Made by a program: the position numbers and the translations under genes. From contig CALQIX020000013.1 of assembly GCA_943330745.2 (NCBI GenBank), positions 27,419-91,418 on the forward strand: a stretch of DNA of 64,000 nucleotides. The letters are read 5' to 3'. Source of the stretch: Lishizhenia tianjinensis. Its GTDB lineage: Bacteria; Bacteroidota; Bacteroidia; Flavobacteriales_D; Crocinitomicaceae. The notes under the pieces are model-generated. The model was not told where the DNA came from. It worked only from the letters and a program-made list of their open reading frames with translations, and made no database searches. Shown piece by piece: positions 53,661-61,841 of the stretch; the first letter of the stretch is position 1, and each line of letters opens with the position of its first letter.

Positions 53661-53690
53661 TCTTTGCTGTAAATCTATATACAGCAAAGA
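53661..53690. promoter_or_regulatory. Perfect 11-bp inverted repeat upstream of the membrane-sensor operon
   Basis: TCTTTGCTGTA, an 8-bp spacer, TACAGCAAAGA. It lies 57 bp before the minus-strand start codon, with no T-run on either side, so it is more likely an operator or 5' UTR hairpin than a terminator. Confidence 0.6.
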
Positions 53691-53716
53691 GTTGGGTAAA
53701 TTGGCGGAATTCATTT

Positions 53717-53732
53717 TTAGTACATGTACTAA
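53717..53732. promoter_or_regulatory. Perfect 16-bp palindrome TTAGTACATGTACTAA, copy 1
   Basis: A fully self-complementary 16-mer in the divergent intergenic region, followed by AT-rich sequence that is repeated after copy 2. Probable operator for a dimeric regulator. Confidence 0.7.
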
Positions 53733-53791
53733 TTTTTTAATTTTTTTTAATCCCTAAAAGTCTTGCTACTGAAGCAATAATAACTTTCAGA

Positions 53792-53807
53792 TTAGTACAT
53801 GTACTAA
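53792..53807. promoter_or_regulatory. Perfect 16-bp palindrome TTAGTACATGTACTAA, copy 2
   Basis: Identical to copy 1 with a centre-to-centre distance of 75 bp, about seven helical turns. Sits between the sensor operon and the divergent outer-membrane gene. Confidence 0.7.
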
Positions 53808-53981
53808 TTCTTCAATTTTTTTTCACATTCAATCAAACAAATGTCATTGTGTGAAAAATCAACAGCAATAATAAATTGAAATATTAATTCCCTTTCTAAA
53901 AATCAAAAATTTTAATTTACTATTTCAGACTTCTATATTCGTAAAACAGAAAATAGTAATTTGCATGGAAATAATATTGCT

Positions 53982-54674
53982 ATGAAAAAAATACTACTTT
54001 GTGCATTCCTTTTAGGTTACTCTTCAACCCAAGTTTTCAGCCAGTCTGATTCGGTGAAAACGGTACAAAGACAATTTCACTCCTATTGGGGAATTACCAC
54101 ACCAACGTTAACTAATCTAAATAACTCATTGGCCGTCTCTAATTATCCGACTTTTTCCAACACGCATTTTGCCCTTGCAATGGCATTTACGGAGATCAGT
54201 AAAAAAAACATTGTGTTACAACATGAATGGGGAGCTTCCTTACATTCAAATTCAAATGACTCGATTTTTGCGAATTTGAGAAGCACCTATTTCAGTCAAT
54301 CGTTGTTTGGAATTGCATATGCGAGTGAAAAGAATTTTCAAATGTATTCCACGATTGGGTTCACTTACGCAACTTCCGTTTTGAGAATTATGAAAGAAGT
54401 GGCTGATGGAACGGATTTTACAAATTATTCAGGAGATTTAGGAAATCAAGTGGAAATGAAAACACAAAATTTCATGCTGAATCTGACTACGAATGTCAAT
54501 TACTTCTTCAATTTACCAAAGATGGATAATCGACTAATTATAGGGTTAAAACTGGGTTATTACATGCCTTTTGAAAAATTAAAATGGACAACCGGGAAAA
54601 CTACTTTATCCAATTCACCGAATATAAATCCCCTGAACTTCGCTACTCAAGCTAATATTGGGTTTACTTTTTAA
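53982..54674 (+). CDS. Outer-membrane beta-barrel-like protein
   Basis: A 230-residue exported protein with signal peptide 1-21 (ending VFSQ) and alternating strands ending in ANIGFTF, a typical barrel C-terminus with final Phe. The ATG at 53982 is used because the signal starts there; an upstream TTG at 53961 is less likely. First gene of the plus-strand surface run, divergent from the sensor operon. Confidence 0.75.
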   Translation: MKKILLCAFLLGYSSTQVFSQSDSVKTVQRQFHSYWGITTPTLTNLNNSLAVSNYPTFSNTHFALAMAFTEISKKNIVLQHEWGASLHSNSNDSIFANLRSTYFSQSLFGIAYASEKNFQMYSTIGFTYATSVLRIMKEVADGTDFTNYSGDLGNQVEMKTQNFMLNLTTNVNYFFNLPKMDNRLIIGLKLGYYMPFEKLKWTTGKTTLSNSPNINPLNFATQANIGFTF

Positions 54675-54709
54675 ACGACATAAAATATCATTTATAAAAT
54701 CTTTTCTTC

Positions 54710-55543
54710 ATGAAAAAAACATCGCTTTTACTTCTCTTAATTGTCTTTACAAGTACAATTTCCTTTTCTCAAACGTTTTTAACCAATGGACAAGTTTATG
54801 ACTTCAATGTTGGTGATGTAGTTCAAGGTAGGTATTTGGCTTACAGTCCAAGCGGTGGCGGCCCACCAACCTATGAAACAAGAACGATTCTGGGAAAAGA
54901 GCTCGTAGCAAGTTTAGATACGATAAGATACACCGTCAAAAGAGATTTTTACACACTTCCTTTATGTCCGACTTGTATCCCTACATTTAGTCATGATACA
55001 ATTATTCAAACAGTAACCAATTTATCATTACCTGCAGGGCATAATAATGCAACAGACTGTTATTCATTGCGAGATACCTTGTATTTAGATACCTGTGATA
55101 GACTAGTTTGGGAAAAAATACCGGTATATGTTGACACTTGCTTTGAACCAATTACTCATACTACACGTGTTGTAGAAGGGGTAGGAGGAGTCTTTTTTAC
55201 CAAATATGATCCTAGCAGCGGCGGTGCTACGGATACACAATTTATTCTGACCTATTACAGTAAAAATACAGGATCTTGCGGCAATTTGACAAATGACCTT
55301 ATTGAAATACAAGCTAAGTCATTACCGATTCAAATTTTCCCCAATCCCACTTCCGAATCCCTTACCATTTCACTCCCTGAAAACGCTTCAACTACTGATT
55401 GCATGTTATTAGACAATTTAGGAAATGAAGTGAAGCGCTTTACTATTTCTGGAGGCGAGAATTTGGTAAATGTGTCAACGTTGGAAACTGGAAGTTACTT
55501 GTTGAAAATCGGAACGCAACTACAAAAAATCATGAAATACTAA
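54710..55543 (+). CDS. T9SS type A secreted protein, small
   Basis: A 277-residue secreted protein: signal peptide 1-20 (ending SFSQ), a Cys-containing beta-rich body (LPLCPTCIP near residue 86) and a T9SS type A tail from about residue 205 (IFPNPTSESLTI ... GSYLLKIG). The tail is nearly the same as in the next two T9SS genes. It ends 3 bp before the next gene. Function unknown. Confidence 0.8.
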   Translation: MKKTSLLLLLIVFTSTISFSQTFLTNGQVYDFNVGDVVQGRYLAYSPSGGGPPTYETRTILGKELVASLDTIRYTVKRDFYTLPLCPTCIPTFSHDTIIQTVTNLSLPAGHNNATDCYSLRDTLYLDTCDRLVWEKIPVYVDTCFEPITHTTRVVEGVGGVFFTKYDPSSGGATDTQFILTYYSKNTGSCGNLTNDLIEIQAKSLPIQIFPNPTSESLTISLPENASTTDCMLLDNLGNEVKRFTISGGENLVNVSTLETGSYLLKIGTQLQKIMKY

Positions 55544-55546
55544 AAT

Positions 55547-57139
55547 ATGAAGCACTTAATTTTACTTTGTGCAAGTCTTGTATTAATAACTAAAACGTAT
55601 TCTCAATCAAATTTGACATGGTCCAGAGATTTTTCAACCGGACTTGATAATTATTATTCGAAATTTCCTAGAATACAAGAAGACGCTGATACCTTAGAGG
55701 TAATTGGTCGAAAAAACACCCCAAACGGACAACGACTTTTAGTTGTCAAGTACAACCTTTTGGGCGACACCATCTCGACAAAAACTTTCGGAAATAACTT
55801 AGTTGTAAATAATGAAATCATTGACTATAAATTTGATTCACTTGATAATATCTACATCTTGAACAAGGAGAAAATTGGGTTTTACAAATCGAAAATTATT
55901 CTTCAAAAATATTCCTTGGATGGAAATTTAATCTGGGTAGAGCAAATTCAAAATACAGCGGACACTTCCTATACACCTGTATCGTTAGGTTTGATGACTG
56001 ACTCTGTTATTTTTTTTACTGCTTATGAGGAGTATGACTATCCCATAACACCTGGTGATGTTATCAATACAACCACGCTCTCCCAATTATATGCATATCA
56101 TTCTGATGGAACTCAATTGTGGAAAAGAGAATTAGACCCCTCCACGGAAATAAATTCGTTTTCTGACGTTCTTTATGTACATAATAGTTCTGCATTTGTA
56201 TTTGGAGTGAACAGTTCGAACAATTTTCGTATTGTAAAGGTTGATATTAACAATAACCTTACAATCAATTCAAATACTGGTATTCTCAATGGGGTTAGTG
56301 ACGTGCAAATAACCCCTGATAATAATTTGTTAATAACGGCAGATTTTGGAAAATATAGAATTTCAAAAGTAAATTTAAATGGTTCATTAATTTGGACACA
56401 AGATTATGCCTCTAATCTACCTATCAATGTTGTAGCTGACGAAATTAATGCGATCACTCAAGATTCATTAGGTAATATTTATATTACGGGAAGACATTAC
56501 GGAATGAACTATGGTACTTCAAGTTATACCAATGCCGATATTCTTACCTTGAAGTATGACAGTAGTGGAAATTTGATTTGGCAAAATAGATATGAGTACG
56601 GTATTAACAATGCAGATATCGCAAACACGCTGACCCTGAAAAATGGACAAGTTTATGTAGGAGGAAATAGCCAGCGTTTAGGAGTTGGGACAGATTACGA
56701 CTATGTTGTGTTAAAAATCGATGCGACAACAGGCTTATCCACAGGTGTGTACAGATACAATGGACTTGCAGATGGTGATGAAGCGGTTACTTCTTTGTGC
56801 GTTTTTGATAATGGTAGTTTGGCATTAACAGGTTTGAGTTACATGGATACTCAATTTGGCTGGACCACTCAATACCTAAAGGATGTTACGCTATCTGCTC
56901 CTGCGCTTGAGGAAGAAAGCAAATTACGTATTTTCCCCAACCCTGCTTCAGAATATTTTAACATTTCATTTCCAGAAAACGCGTCAACAAACGACTGTGT
57001 CCTATTTGATAATTTAGGAAAAGAAGTGAAGCGATTTCTAGTTTCGGGAGGTGAGAATCAGGTGGATATTTCAGAGTTAGAAAGTGGAAGTTATATGATG
57101 AGTATTGGTTCGGATATTCAAAAAATTATAATTGAATGA
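55547..57139 (+). CDS. T9SS type A secreted protein, propeller repeats
   Basis: A 530-residue secreted protein: signal peptide 1-19 (ending TYSQ), propeller-like repeats (GNLIWVEQ, GTQLWKRE, GSLIWTQDY, GNLIWQNRY) and a T9SS type A tail (IFPNPASEYFNI ... GSYMMSIG). It resembles the 39909 protein in architecture. Tail shared with its neighbours. Probable surface adhesin or binding protein. Confidence 0.82.
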   Translation: MKHLILLCASLVLITKTYSQSNLTWSRDFSTGLDNYYSKFPRIQEDADTLEVIGRKNTPNGQRLLVVKYNLLGDTISTKTFGNNLVVNNEIIDYKFDSLDNIYILNKEKIGFYKSKIILQKYSLDGNLIWVEQIQNTADTSYTPVSLGLMTDSVIFFTAYEEYDYPITPGDVINTTTLSQLYAYHSDGTQLWKRELDPSTEINSFSDVLYVHNSSAFVFGVNSSNNFRIVKVDINNNLTINSNTGILNGVSDVQITPDNNLLITADFGKYRISKVNLNGSLIWTQDYASNLPINVVADEINAITQDSLGNIYITGRHYGMNYGTSSYTNADILTLKYDSSGNLIWQNRYEYGINNADIANTLTLKNGQVYVGGNSQRLGVGTDYDYVVLKIDATTGLSTGVYRYNGLADGDEAVTSLCVFDNGSLALTGLSYMDTQFGWTTQYLKDVTLSAPALEEESKLRIFPNPASEYFNISFPENASTNDCVLFDNLGKEVKRFLVSGGENQVDISELESGSYMMSIGSDIQKIIIE

Positions 57140-57171
57140 GAACGCGTATTTTTAAAATTAAATTCTAGATT

Positions 57172-58599
57172 ATGAGATATTTATTTCAAGTTTTATTATG
57201 GGTTTCTGTTTCAAATCTATATGGACAAAAACAAGGAAATATTTGGATGTTCGGAGATGGTGGAGCCTTGGATTTTAATATGGGTACTCCGAGTGCATTT
57301 TCAGGAAGTCCAATTTTTGGTTCACCCCAACAATCAGGACATTATTTGTTTAGTGAAGGTTGCGCTTCAATTTCCGATAGTAGTGGAAACTTATTATTTT
57401 ACTCTAATGGCATGAAAGTTTGGAACAAACTCAACCAAATAATGCCCAATGGAAATAATCTTAATGGATATTATTCATCTACCTCAGCTGCATTTATTAT
57501 TCCCAAGCCATTAAGTGATTCTCTCTACTATTTGTTTACAACAGACGGTTTAGAAAGATATTTAGGAAATGGACTCCAATATTCAACCATCAATATATGT
57601 TTAGATAATGGTAAAGGGGATGTAATCGAATCTCAAAAAAACATTTTATTACTTGACACAGTTTCTGAAAAGCTTTGTGCAATTGCACACCCCAATGGAA
57701 TTGATATTTGGTTGATTGCCCATAAATATCTAACAAATTCCTTTTATGCCTACTTAATTACACCGTCAGGGATTAACTCTCCAATTATTACAAATATTGG
57801 TTCTGTACATACAGGTAATTTAAGTATTTTCAACGGTTTTGGAGCAGCAATTGGACAAATGAAAGCATCAAGTGATGGAACCAAGATTGGACTTGTTTTT
57901 TCAAATGTCACCCCATCTGTGGCTGAAATATTTGATTTCAATTTGACAACTGGCATACTTTCAAATGCAATAAGCTTACAAACATATGGAAATGAGTATG
58001 GAGTTGAATTTTCTCCGGACAATACTAAATTATATACTACAAGTTTTGGTGGGATTCGACAATTTGATATTAGCTCAGGAAATCAAGCAACTATTAACTC
58101 ATCTGTAACTCAAATATCAAGTGCTGTATGTCTTCCGGCATCAATTCAACTTGGACCAGACGGGAAAATTTATGTTACTCGTTGTAGTAATTCACTAGGA
58201 GTAATAAATGCCCCAAATTATTTAGGAACCAGTTGCAATTATGTTAATAATAGTATAAATATTTCTCCTGCATCAAATAATACTTCCTTACCAAGTTTTA
58301 TTGCTGGGTACAACTATAAAAACAATAAAATCCCTGAATGTTCAATATTATCAGGAATAGAAACTACTAATTTGCAAAGTGAAATTCAAATCTACCCCAA
58401 CCCTGCCTCCGAAACGCTTACAATATCCCTTCCTGAAAACGCTTCAACTACCGATTGTATTTTATATGACAATTTAGGAAAGGAAATGAAGCGATTTAGA
58501 GTAACTGGAGGAGAGAATTTGGTGGATGTATCGGGGTTGGAAAGTGGAATGTATATTTTGCAAATAGGAAACCAAATCAAGAAAATCACAAAACAATAA
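57172..58599 (+). CDS. T9SS type A secreted protein, WD40-like body
   Basis: A 475-residue secreted protein: a short signal peptide (1-18, ending NLYGQ), a beta-propeller-type body (WMFGDGGALDFN near residue 24; GVEFSPDNTKLYTTSFGGI near 280; QLGPDGKIYVTRC near 326) and a T9SS type A tail from about residue 400 (IYPNPASETLTI ... GMYILQIG). The body resembles proteins with a gliding-motility-type propeller. 3 bp before the next gene. Confidence 0.8.
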   Translation: MRYLFQVLLWVSVSNLYGQKQGNIWMFGDGGALDFNMGTPSAFSGSPIFGSPQQSGHYLFSEGCASISDSSGNLLFYSNGMKVWNKLNQIMPNGNNLNGYYSSTSAAFIIPKPLSDSLYYLFTTDGLERYLGNGLQYSTINICLDNGKGDVIESQKNILLLDTVSEKLCAIAHPNGIDIWLIAHKYLTNSFYAYLITPSGINSPIITNIGSVHTGNLSIFNGFGAAIGQMKASSDGTKIGLVFSNVTPSVAEIFDFNLTTGILSNAISLQTYGNEYGVEFSPDNTKLYTTSFGGIRQFDISSGNQATINSSVTQISSAVCLPASIQLGPDGKIYVTRCSNSLGVINAPNYLGTSCNYVNNSINISPASNNTSLPSFIAGYNYKNNKIPECSILSGIETTNLQSEIQIYPNPASETLTISLPENASTTDCILYDNLGKEMKRFRVTGGENLVDVSGLESGMYILQIGNQIKKITKQ

Positions 58600-58602
58600 A
58601 AC

Positions 58603-59352
58603 ATGAAAGCAAATAGCTTAAGAAAATCAAATGGGATACAATCAGTCATAAGGTTTCTTCCTCTGATCGACCATTACTTACCGTTTATTGCAATTGGATT
58701 GCTATCCTTTTGTTTGCAGAGTTGTGGAACCGCTGAAAAAGCTTCGGTATACAAACCAGGGCGCGTTTGGGAATTTGATGTTACAGTGCAAGATTCTTCA
58801 GGTATCATTGTGGATTCGTTTCAACTGAATATGAAAACAAGAAATTCAAACGTTGCTGAAAAAGCCATTAGACAAATTACGGTAGAATACGAATATTTGA
58901 AAAATGGTAAAACATTTGATACAGAAACTACAGGAATTGAGGATAATACTCAAAGGGTAAATATTCATCCCCCAAGAGATTCCTATTTCGATGTTTCAGA
59001 AGTTGTTCATTTTCCTTTCATTACAAAACCAATTGGCTTAGGTTTTAAATCCTCAACCGAAATAGTGATACAGAAAGCTTCTTATACAAATAGAAAGACA
59101 AATGAGAAAATTGATCTTGCCGGTAAAAGAATTAAACAAGAAATCGCATTAATCGATTCTACTGCCATTTCTTTCAAGAAAAAGGAATTAAAATGTTTTG
59201 TGGTTCAAGGAAAAAACCTGAACTATCTAAAAGAATTGGGACAGTTTACTGGTAAATTCTATTTCAATGAAAAATATGGGTTTGTAAAATTTATTTATAC
59301 GACACCTTGGAAGTCAACCATCACAGCAAATTTGAAAAGTGTAAAATTTTAA
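58603..59352 (+). CDS. Lipoprotein, unknown function
   Basis: A 249-residue protein with a long polar n-region, a hydrophobic stretch and a lipobox LQSC (Cys41). The rest is beta-rich with no known motif. Gap of 3 bp from the T9SS gene upstream and 12 bp from the next lipoprotein gene, so it belongs to the surface-protein run. Confidence 0.7.
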   Translation: MKANSLRKSNGIQSVIRFLPLIDHYLPFIAIGLLSFCLQSCGTAEKASVYKPGRVWEFDVTVQDSSGIIVDSFQLNMKTRNSNVAEKAIRQITVEYEYLKNGKTFDTETTGIEDNTQRVNIHPPRDSYFDVSEVVHFPFITKPIGLGFKSSTEIVIQKASYTNRKTNEKIDLAGKRIKQEIALIDSTAISFKKKELKCFVVQGKNLNYLKELGQFTGKFYFNEKYGFVKFIYTTPWKSTITANLKSVKF

Positions 59353-59364
59353 TATTCTTAATAA

Positions 59365-59967
59365 ATGAAAAATAAATTATTCCTAGTATTATCCCTCTTC
59401 TGTTTAGCAAGCTGTCAACCCATTATGAAAGCTATATACGGCATTAAAAAACCGGATATTGAAAATCGTGAATCGATAACCAAAAAAGCCAATAAATTTG
59501 GTTTAGACACCACGAATATTGTTTCGGTAAGTAGTGCCGATTTTCCGTACATTATGAAAAGAGTAAGTGTACCAAATGCAAGTATCTATGACGCGCAAGG
59601 AAAATACGTTGAATACCGCCTTACCGACACATCTTGCAACAAAGGCTTGTTTGATTTTATTCCTAATTTGAATCTAAATACAACCTACAACAAACCAGAT
59701 AGTTTGAGCCTTCAACAACAATGGCCGAGGTACAGGGATTTAAACGGAAACAAACTAACACCCCCTGAAACAGCTGATTTTTACGTTCTTATCTATTGGA
59801 ACGTTTGGACTGGAAAATTGAATAAAGATCACGTAAAAATTTGGGAAGATTTAGCCCGCGCTAATAAAAACTGCCGTGTCAAAGTAATCAAAGTGAATCT
59901 TGACATCCAAGATTACTGGGAACAAGAAGAAAAAGAAAAATGGCGCAAGGCGTTTAGGAAGAGGTAA
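59365..59967 (+). CDS. Lipoprotein with degenerate thioredoxin-like end
   Basis: A 200-residue lipoprotein with lipobox LASC (Cys17). Residues ~135-180 (FYVLIYWNVWTGKLN ... VKVIKVNLDI) have the strand-helix-strand look of TlpA/thioredoxin folds, but the expected WCxxC is WTGKL, with no Cys, so no disulfide chemistry. Role unknown. The stop overlaps the start of the next gene by one base (TAATG). Confidence 0.65.
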   Translation: MKNKLFLVLSLFCLASCQPIMKAIYGIKKPDIENRESITKKANKFGLDTTNIVSVSSADFPYIMKRVSVPNASIYDAQGKYVEYRLTDTSCNKGLFDFIPNLNLNTTYNKPDSLSLQQQWPRYRDLNGNKLTPPETADFYVLIYWNVWTGKLNKDHVKIWEDLARANKNCRVKVIKVNLDIQDYWEQEEKEKWRKAFRKR

Positions 59968-60728
59968 TGAACCAAAAAATCAAAACAATGAAAAATTTAA
60001 TTACATTAATTTTCTTTATTAGCGGAAATATATTAATTGCTCAAAATACATTTCAATTAGGTTTAGGAATATCAAATCAAGGCCAATTTGATAATTTACT
60101 TGAAGATTTTTATTTTCCTGCTCATCCTACTGCAATGCAAGATGATGCCCACCTAGGAAAAGATTTAAGAATTAAATACAATTTTTCTGGGTCTTATTCA
60201 TTTCATGATAGTTTGGAGTTTAGATTAAGAGTAGGTTATGCAATTAGAAAAAATCATTACGAACAAAAATTTCCTACAACAGCTTTGATTGTAAATGATA
60301 AACAGAATATTCTTGAATTTAACCCTTCATTTGGATTTCGCAAAAACTGGGGGAGGTTTTCGTTTTCCACCGGATTGGAGATTCCAATATATATTGTTGG
60401 TGATCTAGAAGAAACAATAGATTTTAAGGAATTCTCTGATTCAATTAATTTATCATACTCTGCAAACTCAACTTTTCGTATGGATGGAGGCTTAATTCTT
60501 GGTTTAAATCATTATTTAAATGTTAGAACTTTTTTTTCAAAACAAATATTCATGTTCTCTGAAATTAATTATGGCATACTTTATTCTAAATTAGGAGGAA
60601 AATTCAAAGATGTAGGAGAATCAACGTTTCCAACTGTAATAAACAGCACTTATGAATATGATAAGACTTATTCAAAGATCTATTTTTCTCAAATTCAGGT
60701 TCATTTCGGAATTGGATACAAATTTTAA
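59967..60728 (+). CDS. Outer-membrane beta-barrel-like protein
   Basis: A 253-residue exported protein with a signal peptide ending NILIAQ, alternating amphipathic strands and a final HFGIGYKF, typical of barrel assembly signals. The start at 59967 overlaps the previous stop; the ATG at 59988, directly before the signal core, is an alternative. Substrate unknown. Confidence 0.72.
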   Translation: MNQKIKTMKNLITLIFFISGNILIAQNTFQLGLGISNQGQFDNLLEDFYFPAHPTAMQDDAHLGKDLRIKYNFSGSYSFHDSLEFRLRVGYAIRKNHYEQKFPTTALIVNDKQNILEFNPSFGFRKNWGRFSFSTGLEIPIYIVGDLEETIDFKEFSDSINLSYSANSTFRMDGGLILGLNHYLNVRTFFSKQIFMFSEINYGILYSKLGGKFKDVGESTFPTVINSTYEYDKTYSKIYFSQIQVHFGIGYKF

Positions 60729-60730
60729 TA

Positions 60731-60809
60731 CCGCTAACAGGGTGTATGCAATATTTCCTTGCCGCAGGCGCAACACAAGGAAAAATCGCCTACACGCAAA
60801 ACGTTAGGC
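60731..60809. repeat. attC-like long imperfect hairpin
   Basis: CTAAC (60734-60738) and GTTAGGC (60803-60809) flank arms that pair over 20 positions with three mismatches (60742-60761 with 60776-60795). The loop is GC-rich. The 3' GTTAGGC fits the GTTRRRY box of integron attC sites; the left box is a weaker match. GC content is higher than the flanks. Confidence 0.6.
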
Positions 60810-60828
60810 ATAATTAAGTACAAAAAAC

Positions 60829-60942
60829 ATGAAAATAACATCAATTTTAATCGCACTTTTTATTTCATTGAGCGCGTATGGTCAGAACAAGCCATTAAGC
60901 TTGTCTCTTCAATTGAGTAATCCAATAAAAAAGCATAAATAG
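60829..60942 (+). CDS. Tiny secreted-peptide frame or gene remnant
   Basis: A 37-residue frame starting 20 bp after the attC-like GTTAGGC box: MKITSILIALFISLSAYGQ is a convincing signal peptide, followed by only 18 residues. Either a very small secreted peptide or the surviving start of an exported-protein gene. Next gene starts 14 bp later. Confidence 0.4.
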   Translation: MKITSILIALFISLSAYGQNKPLSLSLQLSNPIKKHK

Positions 60943-60955
60943 TCAAATAAAACCT

Positions 60956-61828
60956 ATGAAAATTGTCATCCAGATTTGTATTCTCCTGCTAATAGGTAAT
61001 TTGAATGCTCAAATCTCATTTTACATTCGCCCAACTGTGAATATGAAAACCAATCAGGGAAACATTTTTGGATCATGGAGAACATCTCCAATCTATTCAA
61101 CAATGACAAATCAGTATTTTTCGATAACTAATGATAAAATGTTTTTTGATAACGGGTTTGATCTGGGCATTCATTTAGGCGTAAAAATCCGAGAAAACCA
61201 TTTTTTTGAACTAGGTTTTTCAGGAGATCATGCAGGAATAAAAACACAGGCAAGTAAGCATGAATGGTCAATTGATCCTTATACAACAGATCCCAGTCTT
61301 CAAATCGTTAGGCGAGGTGGAAATCATAATCAGGTCTCAATCTTAGGTCCCTTTAATAGATTTTCATTTAATTACAACAACTTATTTTGGAAGAACAATT
61401 CGAAGACCATTCAAGTAAGAGGAATTGTAGGTTTTGGTACATTAAATAGTCCGAATGTTAACAGAAAAACCGGAACTTACGTAACCAATGAAATACCCGT
61501 TTTTAACATTGGCGAGTTAGATTCAAACATATTCAATTCTCAATATGTAATAACATCTACACGTGCATGGAGAAATTCTTTCTACCTAAATGCTGGTTTA
61601 GGTTTTGACTTTTACACGAAAAAAAAGCAGAACTATTTATTCTCATTCGACCTTTTTTACTTGCAAGGAACAAGAAACATTCAGGTTGACCATCACAGAA
61701 TCAAAATAAATGACAATGGCACGGACGTCAATTTTTTATATACGTTTTCAAGCAGAGGGTCAGGAATTTATTTTACCTTATCTAGACGATTGCAGGTTTA
61801 TCCGTGGGTAAGAAAGAAACTCAATTAA
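60956..61828 (+). CDS. Exported beta-rich protein, probable outer-membrane barrel
   Basis: A 290-residue exported protein with signal peptide 1-19 (ending LNAQ) and alternating strands (FNYNNLFWKN, IQVRGIVGFG, SFYLNAGLGFDFYT, GIYFTLSRRL). No motif specific to a known transporter. Belongs to the block between the attC-like site and the right end. Confidence 0.68.
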   Translation: MKIVIQICILLLIGNLNAQISFYIRPTVNMKTNQGNIFGSWRTSPIYSTMTNQYFSITNDKMFFDNGFDLGIHLGVKIRENHFFELGFSGDHAGIKTQASKHEWSIDPYTTDPSLQIVRRGGNHNQVSILGPFNRFSFNYNNLFWKNNSKTIQVRGIVGFGTLNSPNVNRKTGTYVTNEIPVFNIGELDSNIFNSQYVITSTRAWRNSFYLNAGLGFDFYTKKKQNYLFSFDLFYLQGTRNIQVDHHRIKINDNGTDVNFLYTFSSRGSGIYFTLSRRLQVYPWVRKKLN

Positions 61829-61841
61829 TTTTATTAATTCG

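Noticed and set aside
60731..60809. A genuine integron
   Set aside because: Only one attC-like site is convincing and no integron-type integrase is present; the integrase at 41694 has an arm-binding domain typical of integrative elements.
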